Assembly: GCA_023432075.1 (NCBI GenBank) | Contig: JAEYVD010000260.1 | Location: forward strand, 1 to 5,191 | Length of the DNA stretch: 5,191 bases | Origin: Pseudomonadota bacterium | Lineage (GTDB): Bacteria; Pseudomonadota; Gammaproteobacteria; Burkholderiales; Burkholderiaceae_B | Direction: 5' to 3' | In this document: positions 1 through 5,191 of the stretch, piece after piece | Layout: each line of letters starts with the position of its first letter | How positions within the stretch are numbered: the first letter of the stretch is position 1 | Position numbers and translations under genes: made by a program | The notes under the pieces: model-generated | What the model was told of the DNA's origin: nothing | Seen by the model: only the letters and a program-made list of their open reading frames with translations | The model's database searches: none

Positions 1-954
1 GTGGCGGACGTGTCGGCGATGGGGTCGGTGATGATCCCGATGATGAAGCGCGAGGGCTACCACGCCGACTACGCGGTAAACGTCACCACCCACGCGGCGC
101 TGGTGGGCGCGCTGATGCCGACCAGCCACAACATCATCATCTACACGCTGGCCGCGGGCGGCAAGGTGTCCATCGCGGCGCTGATCGCGGCAGGCGTGGT
201 GCCCGCCCTGATCCTGACCGCCTGCAACCTGGCCGCCGCCTACTTCGTGGCGCGCAGCCGGGGCTATCCGGCAGGCACCTTCCCCGGCTGGCACATCGTG
301 TTCCGCTCGCTGGTTGCCGCGGCGCCGGGGCTGTTCGTGGTGGTGCTGATCATCGCGGGCATCCTGAGCGGCGTCTTCACCGCGACGGAATCCGCGGCGG
401 TGGCGGTGCTGTATGCGCTGGCGCTGACGATCTTCGTCTACCGCTCGCTGACCTGGGACCAGTTCGTGCGCGCGGCCAGCAAGGCGGTGAAAACCACGGG
501 CGTGGTGCTGCTGCTGATCGGCATCTCCGCCACGTTCGGCTACCTGATCAGCTTCTATGGCGTGGCCGAAAAGACCGGTGAGCTGATGGCGTCGATTTCC
601 ACGGAACCGTGGGCCATCTTCCTGATGGTCAACATCATCCTGTTCGTGCTGGGCACCTTCCTGGACATGGCCGCCACCATCCTGATCTGCACGCCGATCT
701 TCCTGCCGATCTGCATGCAGTACGGCATGGGGCCCGTACAGTTCGGCATGGTGCTGCTGCTGAACTGCGCGCTTGGGCTGAACACGCCGCCAGTGGGCAC
801 CACGCAGTTCGTGGGATGCGCCATCGGCGGGGTGTCGGTGGGAACGGTGATGCGCACCATCTGGCCGTTCTATGGCGCGCTGCTGGCCGCGCTGGCGCTG
901 GTGACCTACGTGCCGGCGTTTTCGCTGTGGTTGCCGGGCGTGCTGCTCAACTGA
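1..954 (+). CDS. TRAP transporter large permease subunit, DctM family (5' partial)
   Basis: This is the large inner-membrane subunit of a tripartite ATP-independent periplasmic transporter. It would use an ion gradient to import an organic acid delivered by a periplasmic binding protein. The visible 317 residues are almost entirely hydrophobic segments joined by short loops. Family landmarks are VADVSAMGSVMIP at the very start, MPTSHN (about 39-44), TATESAAVAVLYA (127-139), GTFLDMAATILICTPIFLPI (218-237), NTPPVGTTQF (261-270) and a C-terminal YVPAFSLWLPG. Members of the family are usually about 425 residues, so roughly 110 N-terminal residues lie outside the window. The GTG at base 1 is therefore an internal valine codon, not the start. 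The small permease (DctQ) and binding protein (DctP) genes normally lie nearby and are presumably upstream, out of view. The substrate cannot be deduced. The gene ends tail to tail with the PAP2 gene, overlapping it by 8 bp. Confidence 0.93.
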   Translation: MADVSAMGSVMIPMMKREGYHADYAVNVTTHAALVGALMPTSHNIIIYTLAAGGKVSIAALIAAGVVPALILTACNLAAAYFVARSRGYPAGTFPGWHIVFRSLVAAAPGLFVVVLIIAGILSGVFTATESAAVAVLYALALTIFVYRSLTWDQFVRAASKAVKTTGVVLLLIGISATFGYLISFYGVAEKTGELMASISTEPWAIFLMVNIILFVLGTFLDMAATILICTPIFLPICMQYGMGPVQFGMVLLLNCALGLNTPPVGTTQFVGCAIGGVSVGTVMRTIWPFYGALLAALALVTYVPAFSLWLPGVLLN

Positions 955-1693
955 CGCGCGGCGCGCGGGACGGGCCGTACGCGGTCCGTCCCACGATCAC
1001 CGGATAGAAGAAGATGGCGGCCAGCAGCCACATCAGGGCGGCGGACCACAGGGTCTGGCTGAGAAAGTGCGCGCCTTGCAGAATGCGCACGATGGAAAAG
1101 CCCACGCCCGCCGCCACGCCGATCGCCAACCCGCCCCAGCGCCACGCGGGCCGGCCTAGCGCCCATCCCGCAAAGTACAGGCTGAGCAGCGCATAGCCCG
1201 CGCCGGCATGGCCGCTGGGCAAGGCGCCGCCTGCGCGCGCACGCGCCCAGGTCCACCAGTGCACCGGATACGGCGTGTAGCCGCCCAGCGTCTCCAGGTC
1301 GTAGGGACGCGGCAGCGTCGTGTGATGCTTGAGCTGGTTGATGAGCACCTGCCCGGTCAGGCACGACGCCGCCACGGCGATCGCCGCGCCGCGCCAGCGG
1401 CGCCATGCCGGGATTCGGTAGCTGGCGGCCGCGATGGCGGCCGCGGCCAGGCCCACGCCGATTGGCAAGGCAAGCACGATGCGGTGGCCCAGCAGCTCCA
1501 GCCACCGGCTGCCGTGCAGCGGAAAATCGTCGATCACCGGATCAAAGAGCGCACGCGCGATGTGCATGTCCAGCCCCGATTCCTTGGCCCACCACGCCAG
1601 ACAGGCAAGCAGCAGCGTCACGCCCCCGACATGGGTGAGCAGGTAAAAGGCTCTCGTCGGCGCGTGCGGCGCCGGCAGTAATGGGGACGGCAT
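947..1693 (-). CDS. PAP2-superfamily membrane phosphatase
   Basis: A 248-residue integral membrane protein of the type-2 phosphatidic acid phosphatase superfamily, which dephosphorylates lipid phosphates, undecaprenyl pyrophosphate or lipid A phosphates at the periplasmic face. Motif 1 is K122-x6-R129-P130, motif 2 is P159-S-G-H162, and motif 3 has R203-x5-H209. These supply the phosphate-binding Lys/Arg residues, the general-acid His and the nucleophilic His. The Asp usually found four residues after the nucleophile is Gln213, and the Ser usually before Arg203 is Val. About six membrane segments are visible, near 15-35, 72-92, 103-120, 163-180, 185-202 and 215-235. The ATG start has a weak GGA ribosome site 11 bases upstream. 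The gene follows the sensor kinase gene by 62 bp on the same strand, so a role in a regulated envelope response is plausible. The exact substrate is unknown. Its last codons overlap the end of the TRAP permease gene. Confidence 0.88.
   Translation of the reverse strand: MPSPLLPAPHAPTRAFYLLTHVGGVTLLLACLAWWAKESGLDMHIARALFDPVIDDFPLHGSRWLELLGHRIVLALPIGVGLAAAAIAAASYRIPAWRRWRGAAIAVAASCLTGQVLINQLKHHTTLPRPYDLETLGGYTPYPVHWWTWARARAGGALPSGHAGAGYALLSLYFAGWALGRPAWRWGGLAIGVAAGVGFSIVRILQGAHFLSQTLWSAALMWLLAAIFFYPVIVGRTAYGPSRAPRVS
967..992 (+). terminator. Strong hairpin just after the TRAP permease stop; possible terminator or 3'-end stabiliser
   Basis: The arms 967-977 and 982-992 form an 11-bp stem with a single G·U wobble (974 with 985) around the tetraloop UACG. 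The stem begins 13 bases after the TGA of the permease gene. No run of U follows it (the next bases are ACGATCACC), so it is not a textbook intrinsic terminator. It may instead block 3' exonucleases or work with Rho. It also lies inside the last codons of the convergent PAP2 gene. In RNA from that strand the wobble becomes an A·C mismatch, so the structure is somewhat weaker there. Confidence 0.4.
1423..1446. repeat. 12-bp tandem duplication inside the PAP2 gene
   Basis: Two adjacent 12-base units, TGGCGGCCGCGA and TGGCGGCCGCGG, match at 11 of 12 positions, and each contains a GCGGCCGC palindrome. They encode part of the alanine-rich stretch AAAAIAAAS (residues 83-91) in the second membrane segment of the phosphatase. 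The in-frame length is consistent with a small slippage duplication, although simple codon bias for alanine could also produce it. Confidence 0.55.
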
Positions 1694-1755
1694 GATCGGG
1701 ATTTTCCGGACGATTCGGGCCAGCGCACTTTACGGGGCCGACAGTCGAAAATTCG
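1694..1755 (-). other. 62-bp gap between sensor kinase and PAP2 gene
   Basis: This is the only sizeable non-coding gap on the minus strand. Its kinase-proximal end is AT-rich against a GC-rich background. A TTGACG hexamer (minus strand, 1754-1759, overlapping the kinase stop codon) resembles a sigma-70 -35 box, but the best -10-like match, TAAAGT, lies 21 bases downstream, which is too far for a confident promoter. No terminator hairpin with a U-run is present, so transcription probably continues from the kinase gene into the PAP2 gene. A separate or regulator-dependent promoter here remains possible. Confidence 0.35.
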
Positions 1756-3099
1756 TCAAATTTGCGTGGTAGGAGCTGGCGTCTCGGCCCGCTGGAACCG
1801 CAGCAGGAAGCGGGTGCCACGCGCGGGCCCATCGTCTTGCGAGGACTCGACCGTGAGCGACCAGCCCTGCATGTCGCACACGCGTTTGGCGATCGCCAGA
1901 CCCAAGCCGCGCGCTGTCTCGCCGCTGTCCGCCGCGCCCGAATCGCGCATCCGGCCGCTGAAATAGCGGCGGAACAGGAATGGCAGGTCGCCTGCGGCGA
2001 TGCCCTTGCCGTCGTCGCGCAGTACCAGCCCGCCCTGCGCGTCCAGCGCCGCGGTCAGCGTGGCGGGCGCGGCGTGCTCGATGGCGTTGCGTACAAGGTT
2101 GCGCAGGACCGTCAGCAGGGCGTAGCGGTCCAGCGACAGCACCTGGCTGGCCGGAATCTGGTTATCGAAGCGCAGGTCCGCCAGCTCGGCTTGGGCGGCG
2201 TAGCCGCGCCAGGCGTCCTCCATGCAGGCGGCAATGTCGACGGGCTCCGGCTCGCGCAACTGGTCGCGCGCCATCGCGCGCGCGCTTTCCAGGCTGACGA
2301 TCACGTGGTCCACGTTGTCCACAACGCGCGTCAGGCGCTGCTGCTGATCCGGCGTCAGCGCCTGCGTCAGCAGCATGAGTTCGCTGTCGGACCGTATCGC
2401 CGCCAGCGGCGTACGGACTTCGTGGCTGAGATTGCCGGCAAACTCCCGTTCGCGGGCGATAGACCGGTCCACCTGGCTCTGCACCCGGTTGAAGGCTTCG
2501 ATGAGCCGCCCGGCCTCGTCGTCGCGCGTGACCGCCATGTCGGGAGAGCCGGGCGCCCACGTCGACAGCCGGTCTGTCAGGTCCAGCAGCGGCCCGACCG
2601 CCACTGCCGCCACACGGCGCGACAGCGCGTAGGCCAACACCACGCACAGCGCGCCCACGCCCAGCACGATCAGGCCGAAGTCGTGCACCCGCTCTTCGTT
2701 ATCGGTGGCGTCGTAAAGCAGATACACCTTGCCGCGGTCGGTCTCGGCCACCATCACGTGCCACGTGTATGCGCCCGGTTCGATGAGGTGCAGCCCGTTT
2801 TCCAGCGAGAGCAGTTCGGGCGGCATGCCGACGGGCGGCTGGCCGTCCACGCTGAGCCACGCGCGCATGGATCCGCCCAGCTCGCGCGCGCCCCGGCGCG
2901 GCAGGAATTCGTCGCTGCTGCGCGCATGCTGGACCAGGCGATCCATTTCGGTGTTGAGGATGTCGTTGACCAGATCGTCTTCCATCTGATCGAACGTCAG
3001 GTAGGCCAGCAGGGCAAGCGCCGTGACAAAAAGCGCCACCGCGCCCGTCAGCGCCCAGACGACGCGCTGGGTCAAGGTGCCGGAGGCAGCGCGGCTCAT
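1756..3099 (-). CDS. Two-component sensor histidine kinase
   Basis: A 447-residue inner-membrane kinase that autophosphorylates in response to an envelope signal and passes phosphate to the regulator encoded just upstream. In order it has a membrane segment (about 12-34), a periplasmic sensor region of about 105 residues (36-140), a second membrane segment (141-159), a HAMP linker (160-213), a HisKA domain with the H-box FAGNLSHEVRTPL and phosphoacceptor His226, and a HATPase_c domain. The ATPase domain shows the N-box LRNLVRNAIEHA (Asn334, Asn338), the G1 box DDGKG (362-366), an F-box LPFLFRRYF (372-380) and the G2 box RGLGLAIAK (397-405). All catalytic motifs look intact. The periplasmic region has many acidic residues (for example DQMEDD at 37-42 and TDNEE at 132-136), which would suit cation or cationic-peptide sensing, but that is only inference. 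The start overlaps the regulator's stop as ATGA with no strong ribosome site, which indicates translational coupling. Paralogue assignment (PmrB, QseC, ColS or other) is not secure. Confidence 0.95.
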   Translation of the reverse strand: MSRAASGTLTQRVVWALTGAVALFVTALALLAYLTFDQMEDDLVNDILNTEMDRLVQHARSSDEFLPRRGARELGGSMRAWLSVDGQPPVGMPPELLSLENGLHLIEPGAYTWHVMVAETDRGKVYLLYDATDNEERVHDFGLIVLGVGALCVVLAYALSRRVAAVAVGPLLDLTDRLSTWAPGSPDMAVTRDDEAGRLIEAFNRVQSQVDRSIAREREFAGNLSHEVRTPLAAIRSDSELMLLTQALTPDQQQRLTRVVDNVDHVIVSLESARAMARDQLREPEPVDIAACMEDAWRGYAAQAELADLRFDNQIPASQVLSLDRYALLTVLRNLVRNAIEHAAPATLTAALDAQGGLVLRDDGKGIAAGDLPFLFRRYFSGRMRDSGAADSGETARGLGLAIAKRVCDMQGWSLTVESSQDDGPARGTRFLLRFQRAETPAPTTQI

Positions 3100-3809
3100 G
3101 ATGCGGCGCCGTGCAGCGCCAGGCGCCAGCCCGTGCCGTGCACGGTCTCGATGCCATCAAAGCCCGCGTCGGCCAGCGCGCGGCGCAACAGGTGCACCTG
3201 GCTGCGCAGCGCATCGGACGAAGGCGGCTCGTTGCCCCACAACACGGATTCGAGTTCCTCGCGCGTCACCACGCGGCCAGGATCGCGCAGCAGCACTTCG
3301 ATGATGAGGCTGGCCTTGCGGGTCAGGTGGACGGGCACGCCGCTGACCGACACGACGCGGCTGCGCGCGTCGAACTGCAACGCGCCGAACGTGCGCGCGG
3401 CATCCACCGTCGACCCTTTGGCGCGCTGGATCAGGGCCAGCAGCCGGGCCTCGACCTCGAGCAGCGCAAACGGCTTGGTCAGGTAGTCGTCGGCGCCGTG
3501 CGAGAAGCCCGTCAGCTTGTCCTCGAGGCTGTCGCGCGCAGTCAGCATCAGCACGGGCACCGCCAGCCGCCGCTCCGTGCGCATGGCGTGCAGCACGGCG
3601 TTGCCGTCCATGCCGGGCAGGCCGATGTCCAGCAGCACGGCGTCAAAGCGTTGCGCCTGCAACTGCTGCAAGGCGGCGGGACCGCTGTAGGCCACGTCGG
3701 GAAGAAAGCCGCGCGCCTCCAGGAAGCTGTACAGGTTGCCGGCGATGATGTGGTCGTCCTCGACGATCAGCACCCGGTGATTCGCGCCCGCTGCGGGAGG
3801 GGTTGCCAT
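3096..3809 (-). CDS. OmpR/PhoB-family response regulator
   Basis: A 237-residue cytoplasmic transcription factor. The receiver domain (about 12-128) has the acidic pocket E17-D18-D19 in VLIVEDDH, the phosphoacceptor Asp61 in VLLDIGLPGMDG, the switch Thr90 in LMLTAR and Lys112 in DDYLTKPF. The C-terminal winged-helix DNA-binding domain spans about 140-231. Its recognition helix region is near SSDALRSQVHLLRRAL (197-212), and its wing ends in ETVHGTGWRL (221-230). The length and all key residues are normal for the family. The ATG at 3809 is supported by a CAGGA ribosome site nine bases upstream. The gene begins 20 bp after the oxidase stop and ends overlapping the kinase start by 4 bp, so the kinase is its obvious partner. 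Target genes cannot be read from the sequence, although the adjacent PAP2 gene is a natural candidate. Confidence 0.96.
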   Translation of the reverse strand: MATPPAAGANHRVLIVEDDHIIAGNLYSFLEARGFLPDVAYSGPAALQQLQAQRFDAVLLDIGLPGMDGNAVLHAMRTERRLAVPVLMLTARDSLEDKLTGFSHGADDYLTKPFALLEVEARLLALIQRAKGSTVDAARTFGALQFDARSRVVSVSGVPVHLTRKASLIIEVLLRDPGRVVTREELESVLWGNEPPSSDALRSQVHLLRRALADAGFDGIETVHGTGWRLALHGAAS

Positions 3810-3818
3810 GTTCTGCGA

Positions 3819-3823
3819 TCCTG
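3819..3823 (-). promoter_or_regulatory. Ribosome binding site of the response regulator
   Basis: The minus-strand CAGGA lies nine bases before the ATG at 3809, within the 20-bp gap after the oxidase stop codon. It supports this start over downstream alternatives. The gap is too short to hold a complete promoter of its own, so any private promoter would have to lie inside the end of the oxidase gene. Confidence 0.6.
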
Positions 3824-3829
3824 GCCGCG

Positions 3830-5191
3830 TTACGCGGAAAGCACCTTGCCGGGGTTCATGAGCCCCTGCGGATCCAGCGCGCGCTTGATCCGGCGCATCA
3901 GCGCGAGCTCCACGGGATTCTTGTAGCGCGGCAGCTCGTCACGCTTGAGCTGGCCCACACCGTGTTCGGCGCTGATCGAGCCCTTGTGCGCGTGCACGCT
4001 GTCATGCACCACGCCGTAGATCTCGCCTTGCAATGCCAGCAGCTCGGCTTCGGTCTGGCCCGGCGCATGCGCCACGTTGTAATGCAGATTGCCGTCGCCC
4101 AGATGGCCGAAGATCACATGGCGCACGCCCGGAAATCGCGCCTGCAGCAAGGCGTTGGTCTTGTGCACGAATCCGGCGATGGACGAGATGGGAATGGAGA
4201 CGTCATGCTTGACCGACTTGCCCAGCTCGGCTTCGGCCAGCGGGATGCTCTCGCGCAGGTGCCACAGCGCCTTGCTCTGCGAGACGTTCGCGGCGATGGC
4301 GGCGTCGTTCACCAAGCCTGCCTCGATGGCCTCGCCCAGCACAGCTTCGAAGCGCTCGCGGGCATGGGTCTCGCTCTCGCTGTCGGACAGCTCCAGCAGT
4401 GCGAACCACGGCGAGGCCGCCGATTCGCCTTCGAAGGGCAGGCGCTGCTGCGGAAAGAGGCGCACCACGCCTTGCAGGCAGGCGCCGCTCATAAGTTCAA
4501 AACCGGTCAGCGAGGCGCCGAACCCCGAGCGGGCGCGCGACAGCACTTCCACGGCGTTATCGATGCTGTCCAGCGTCAGCAGCGCCGTGCAGGACGCCAC
4601 CGGGCGCGGGTACAGCTTGAGCGTGGCGGCCGTGATGATGCCCAGGGTGCCTTCGCTGCCGATGTACAGGTCGCGAAGGTCGTAGCCGGTGTTGTCCTTG
4701 CGCAGGCCGCGCAGGCCGTCCCAGATCTCGCCTTCGGCGGTCACGACCTCCAGGCCCAGCGTGAGGTCGCGCGTATTGCCATAACGCAGCACCTGCGTGC
4801 CGCCGGCGTTCGTGGCCAGATTGCCGCCGATGGTGCAGCTGCCCTCGGCCGCCAGGCTCAGCGGGAACAGCCGGTTCGCGGCCGCCGCGGCCTCCTGCAC
4901 GGCCTGCAGGATGCAGCCGGCCTCGACCGTGATGGTGTCGTTATCGGTATCCAGTGCGCGCACGGCGGTCAGCCGGGCGGTGGACAGGACGATGGCGGAG
5001 CCGGAATCGTCCGGCGTGGCGCCGCCGCACAGGCCGGTGTTGCCGCCTTGCGGCACTACCGGCACGCCATGCTGGGCGCACAGTTTGATGGCAGCCGCCA
5101 CTTCAGCGGTGGAGCCGGGGCGGATCACCGCCAGCGCCGCGCCGCGATAGCGGCGGCGCCAATCCAGCACATAGGAATCCGCGTCCGCGCC
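3830..5191 (-). CDS. FAD-binding D-2-hydroxyacid dehydrogenase, D-2-hydroxyglutarate/D-lactate dehydrogenase type (5' partial)
   Basis: This is a flavoprotein that oxidises a D-2-hydroxyacid to the 2-oxoacid and passes electrons to a carrier. 453 residues are visible, and the family is about 470, so only a short N-terminus is missing. The frame stays open past the GTG at 5170 to the window edge (GADADSYVLDWRRRYRG), so that GTG is an internal valine. Numbered from the window edge, the FAD-binding half has PQGGNTGLCGGATPD (47-61), GSCTIGGNLATNAGG (117-131) and YIGSEGTLGIIT (176-187). The C-terminal FAD-oxidase domain has an Arg in LRESIP (313), KHD (Lys328), the metal-ligand motif GHLGDGNLHYN (His363, His370) and AEHGVG (Glu409, His410), ending in the typical LDPQGLMNPGKVL. 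These match the Zn-binding and substrate-binding positions of D-2-hydroxyglutarate dehydrogenases. The exact substrate (2-hydroxyglutarate, lactate, malate or other) is not determined. The stop codon lies 20 bp before the response regulator start. Confidence 0.93.
   Translation of the reverse strand, partial: GADADSYVLDWRRRYRGAALAVIRPGSTAEVAAAIKLCAQHGVPVVPQGGNTGLCGGATPDDSGSAIVLSTARLTAVRALDTDNDTITVEAGCILQAVQEAAAAANRLFPLSLAAEGSCTIGGNLATNAGGTQVLRYGNTRDLTLGLEVVTAEGEIWDGLRGLRKDNTGYDLRDLYIGSEGTLGIITAATLKLYPRPVASCTALLTLDSIDNAVEVLSRARSGFGASLTGFELMSGACLQGVVRLFPQQRLPFEGESAASPWFALLELSDSESETHARERFEAVLGEAIEAGLVNDAAIAANVSQSKALWHLRESIPLAEAELGKSVKHDVSIPISSIAGFVHKTNALLQARFPGVRHVIFGHLGDGNLHYNVAHAPGQTEAELLALQGEIYGVVHDSVHAHKGSISAEHGVGQLKRDELPRYKNPVELALMRRIKRALDPQGLMNPGKVLSA

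Noticed and set aside
1..3. GTG at the first base as the start of the TRAP permease.
   Set aside because: The protein begins in the middle of a conserved DctM motif and is about 110 residues short, so the gene is cut by the window edge.
955..968. Tandem CGCGCGG units just after the TRAP stop.
   Set aside because: These are two seven-base GC-only copies inside coding sequence of a very GC-rich genome, so they are most likely compositional.
906..1505. A 199-codon minus-strand frame overlapping the PAP2 gene in another frame.
   Set aside because: Its Arg/Gly/Ala-rich translation has no family features, and the PAP2 frame carries all the conserved motifs.
1701..1752. An inverted repeat (ATTTTC at 1701-1706, GAAAAT at 1747-1752) that could pair with the PAP2 ribosome site.
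   Set aside because: It has only six mostly A-T pairs across a 40-base loop, and pairing cannot be extended in either direction, so it is compatible with chance.
1728..1759. A sigma-70 promoter for the PAP2 gene, with TTGACG as -35 and TAAAGT as -10 on the minus strand.
   Set aside because: The spacer is 21 bases, well beyond the usual 16-18, and no alternative -10 appears at proper spacing.
1762..3486. A 574-codon open frame on the plus strand, opposite the kinase and regulator genes.
   Set aside because: It is rich in Arg, Gln, His and Ala, with no recognisable domain or membrane segment. It lies antisense to two genes whose every motif is intact. Long antisense frames are expected in DNA of this GC content.
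3111..3926. A 271-codon plus-strand frame opposite the response regulator.
   Set aside because: It is a shadow of the regulator gene with low-complexity His/Gln/Arg composition.
5168..5170. GTG as the start of the dehydrogenase.
   Set aside because: The frame remains open to the window edge and encodes residues typical of the family just before the DWRRRYRG segment, so the true start lies outside.

Overview
The window is very GC-rich, gene-dense bacterial DNA with almost no intergenic space. The protein families and sequence style suggest a betaproteobacterium of the Burkholderiales, most like Achromobacter or Bordetella (Alcaligenaceae). This is an inference from family character and base composition. 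No rRNA, tRNA, mobile element or CRISPR array is visible, and there is no stretch over 300 bases without a gene.

Layout. At the left edge, the C-terminal three quarters of a TRAP-transporter large membrane subunit (DctM type) runs rightwards and ends at 954. Everything else is on the minus strand. In transcription order it is: a 5'-truncated FAD-linked D-2-hydroxyacid dehydrogenase of the D-2-hydroxyglutarate/D-lactate dehydrogenase type (3830-5191), an OmpR-family response regulator (3096-3809), its sensor histidine kinase (1756-3099) and a PAP2-family membrane phosphatase (947-1693). The gaps are 20 bp between oxidase and regulator, a 4-bp ATGA overlap between regulator and kinase, and 62 bp between kinase and phosphatase. 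The PAP2 gene meets the TRAP gene tail to tail with an 8-bp overlap. A strong hairpin sits just past the TRAP stop, inside the end of the PAP2 gene.

How the genes may work together. The regulator and kinase form a complete two-component system with all catalytic residues visible. The co-directional PAP2 phosphatase next to it suggests that the system controls envelope lipid or undecaprenyl-phosphate metabolism, but no regulator binding site could be identified. The oxidase and the TRAP permease are ordinary metabolic and uptake genes. The oxidase may share a transcript with the two-component system because the gap is so short.

Overall this looks like ordinary chromosomal content, and I see no convincing undescribed system. 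The points most worth checking are the PAP2 motif-3 Asp-to-Gln substitution, the convergent hairpin, and the oxidase/two-component/PAP2 linkage.
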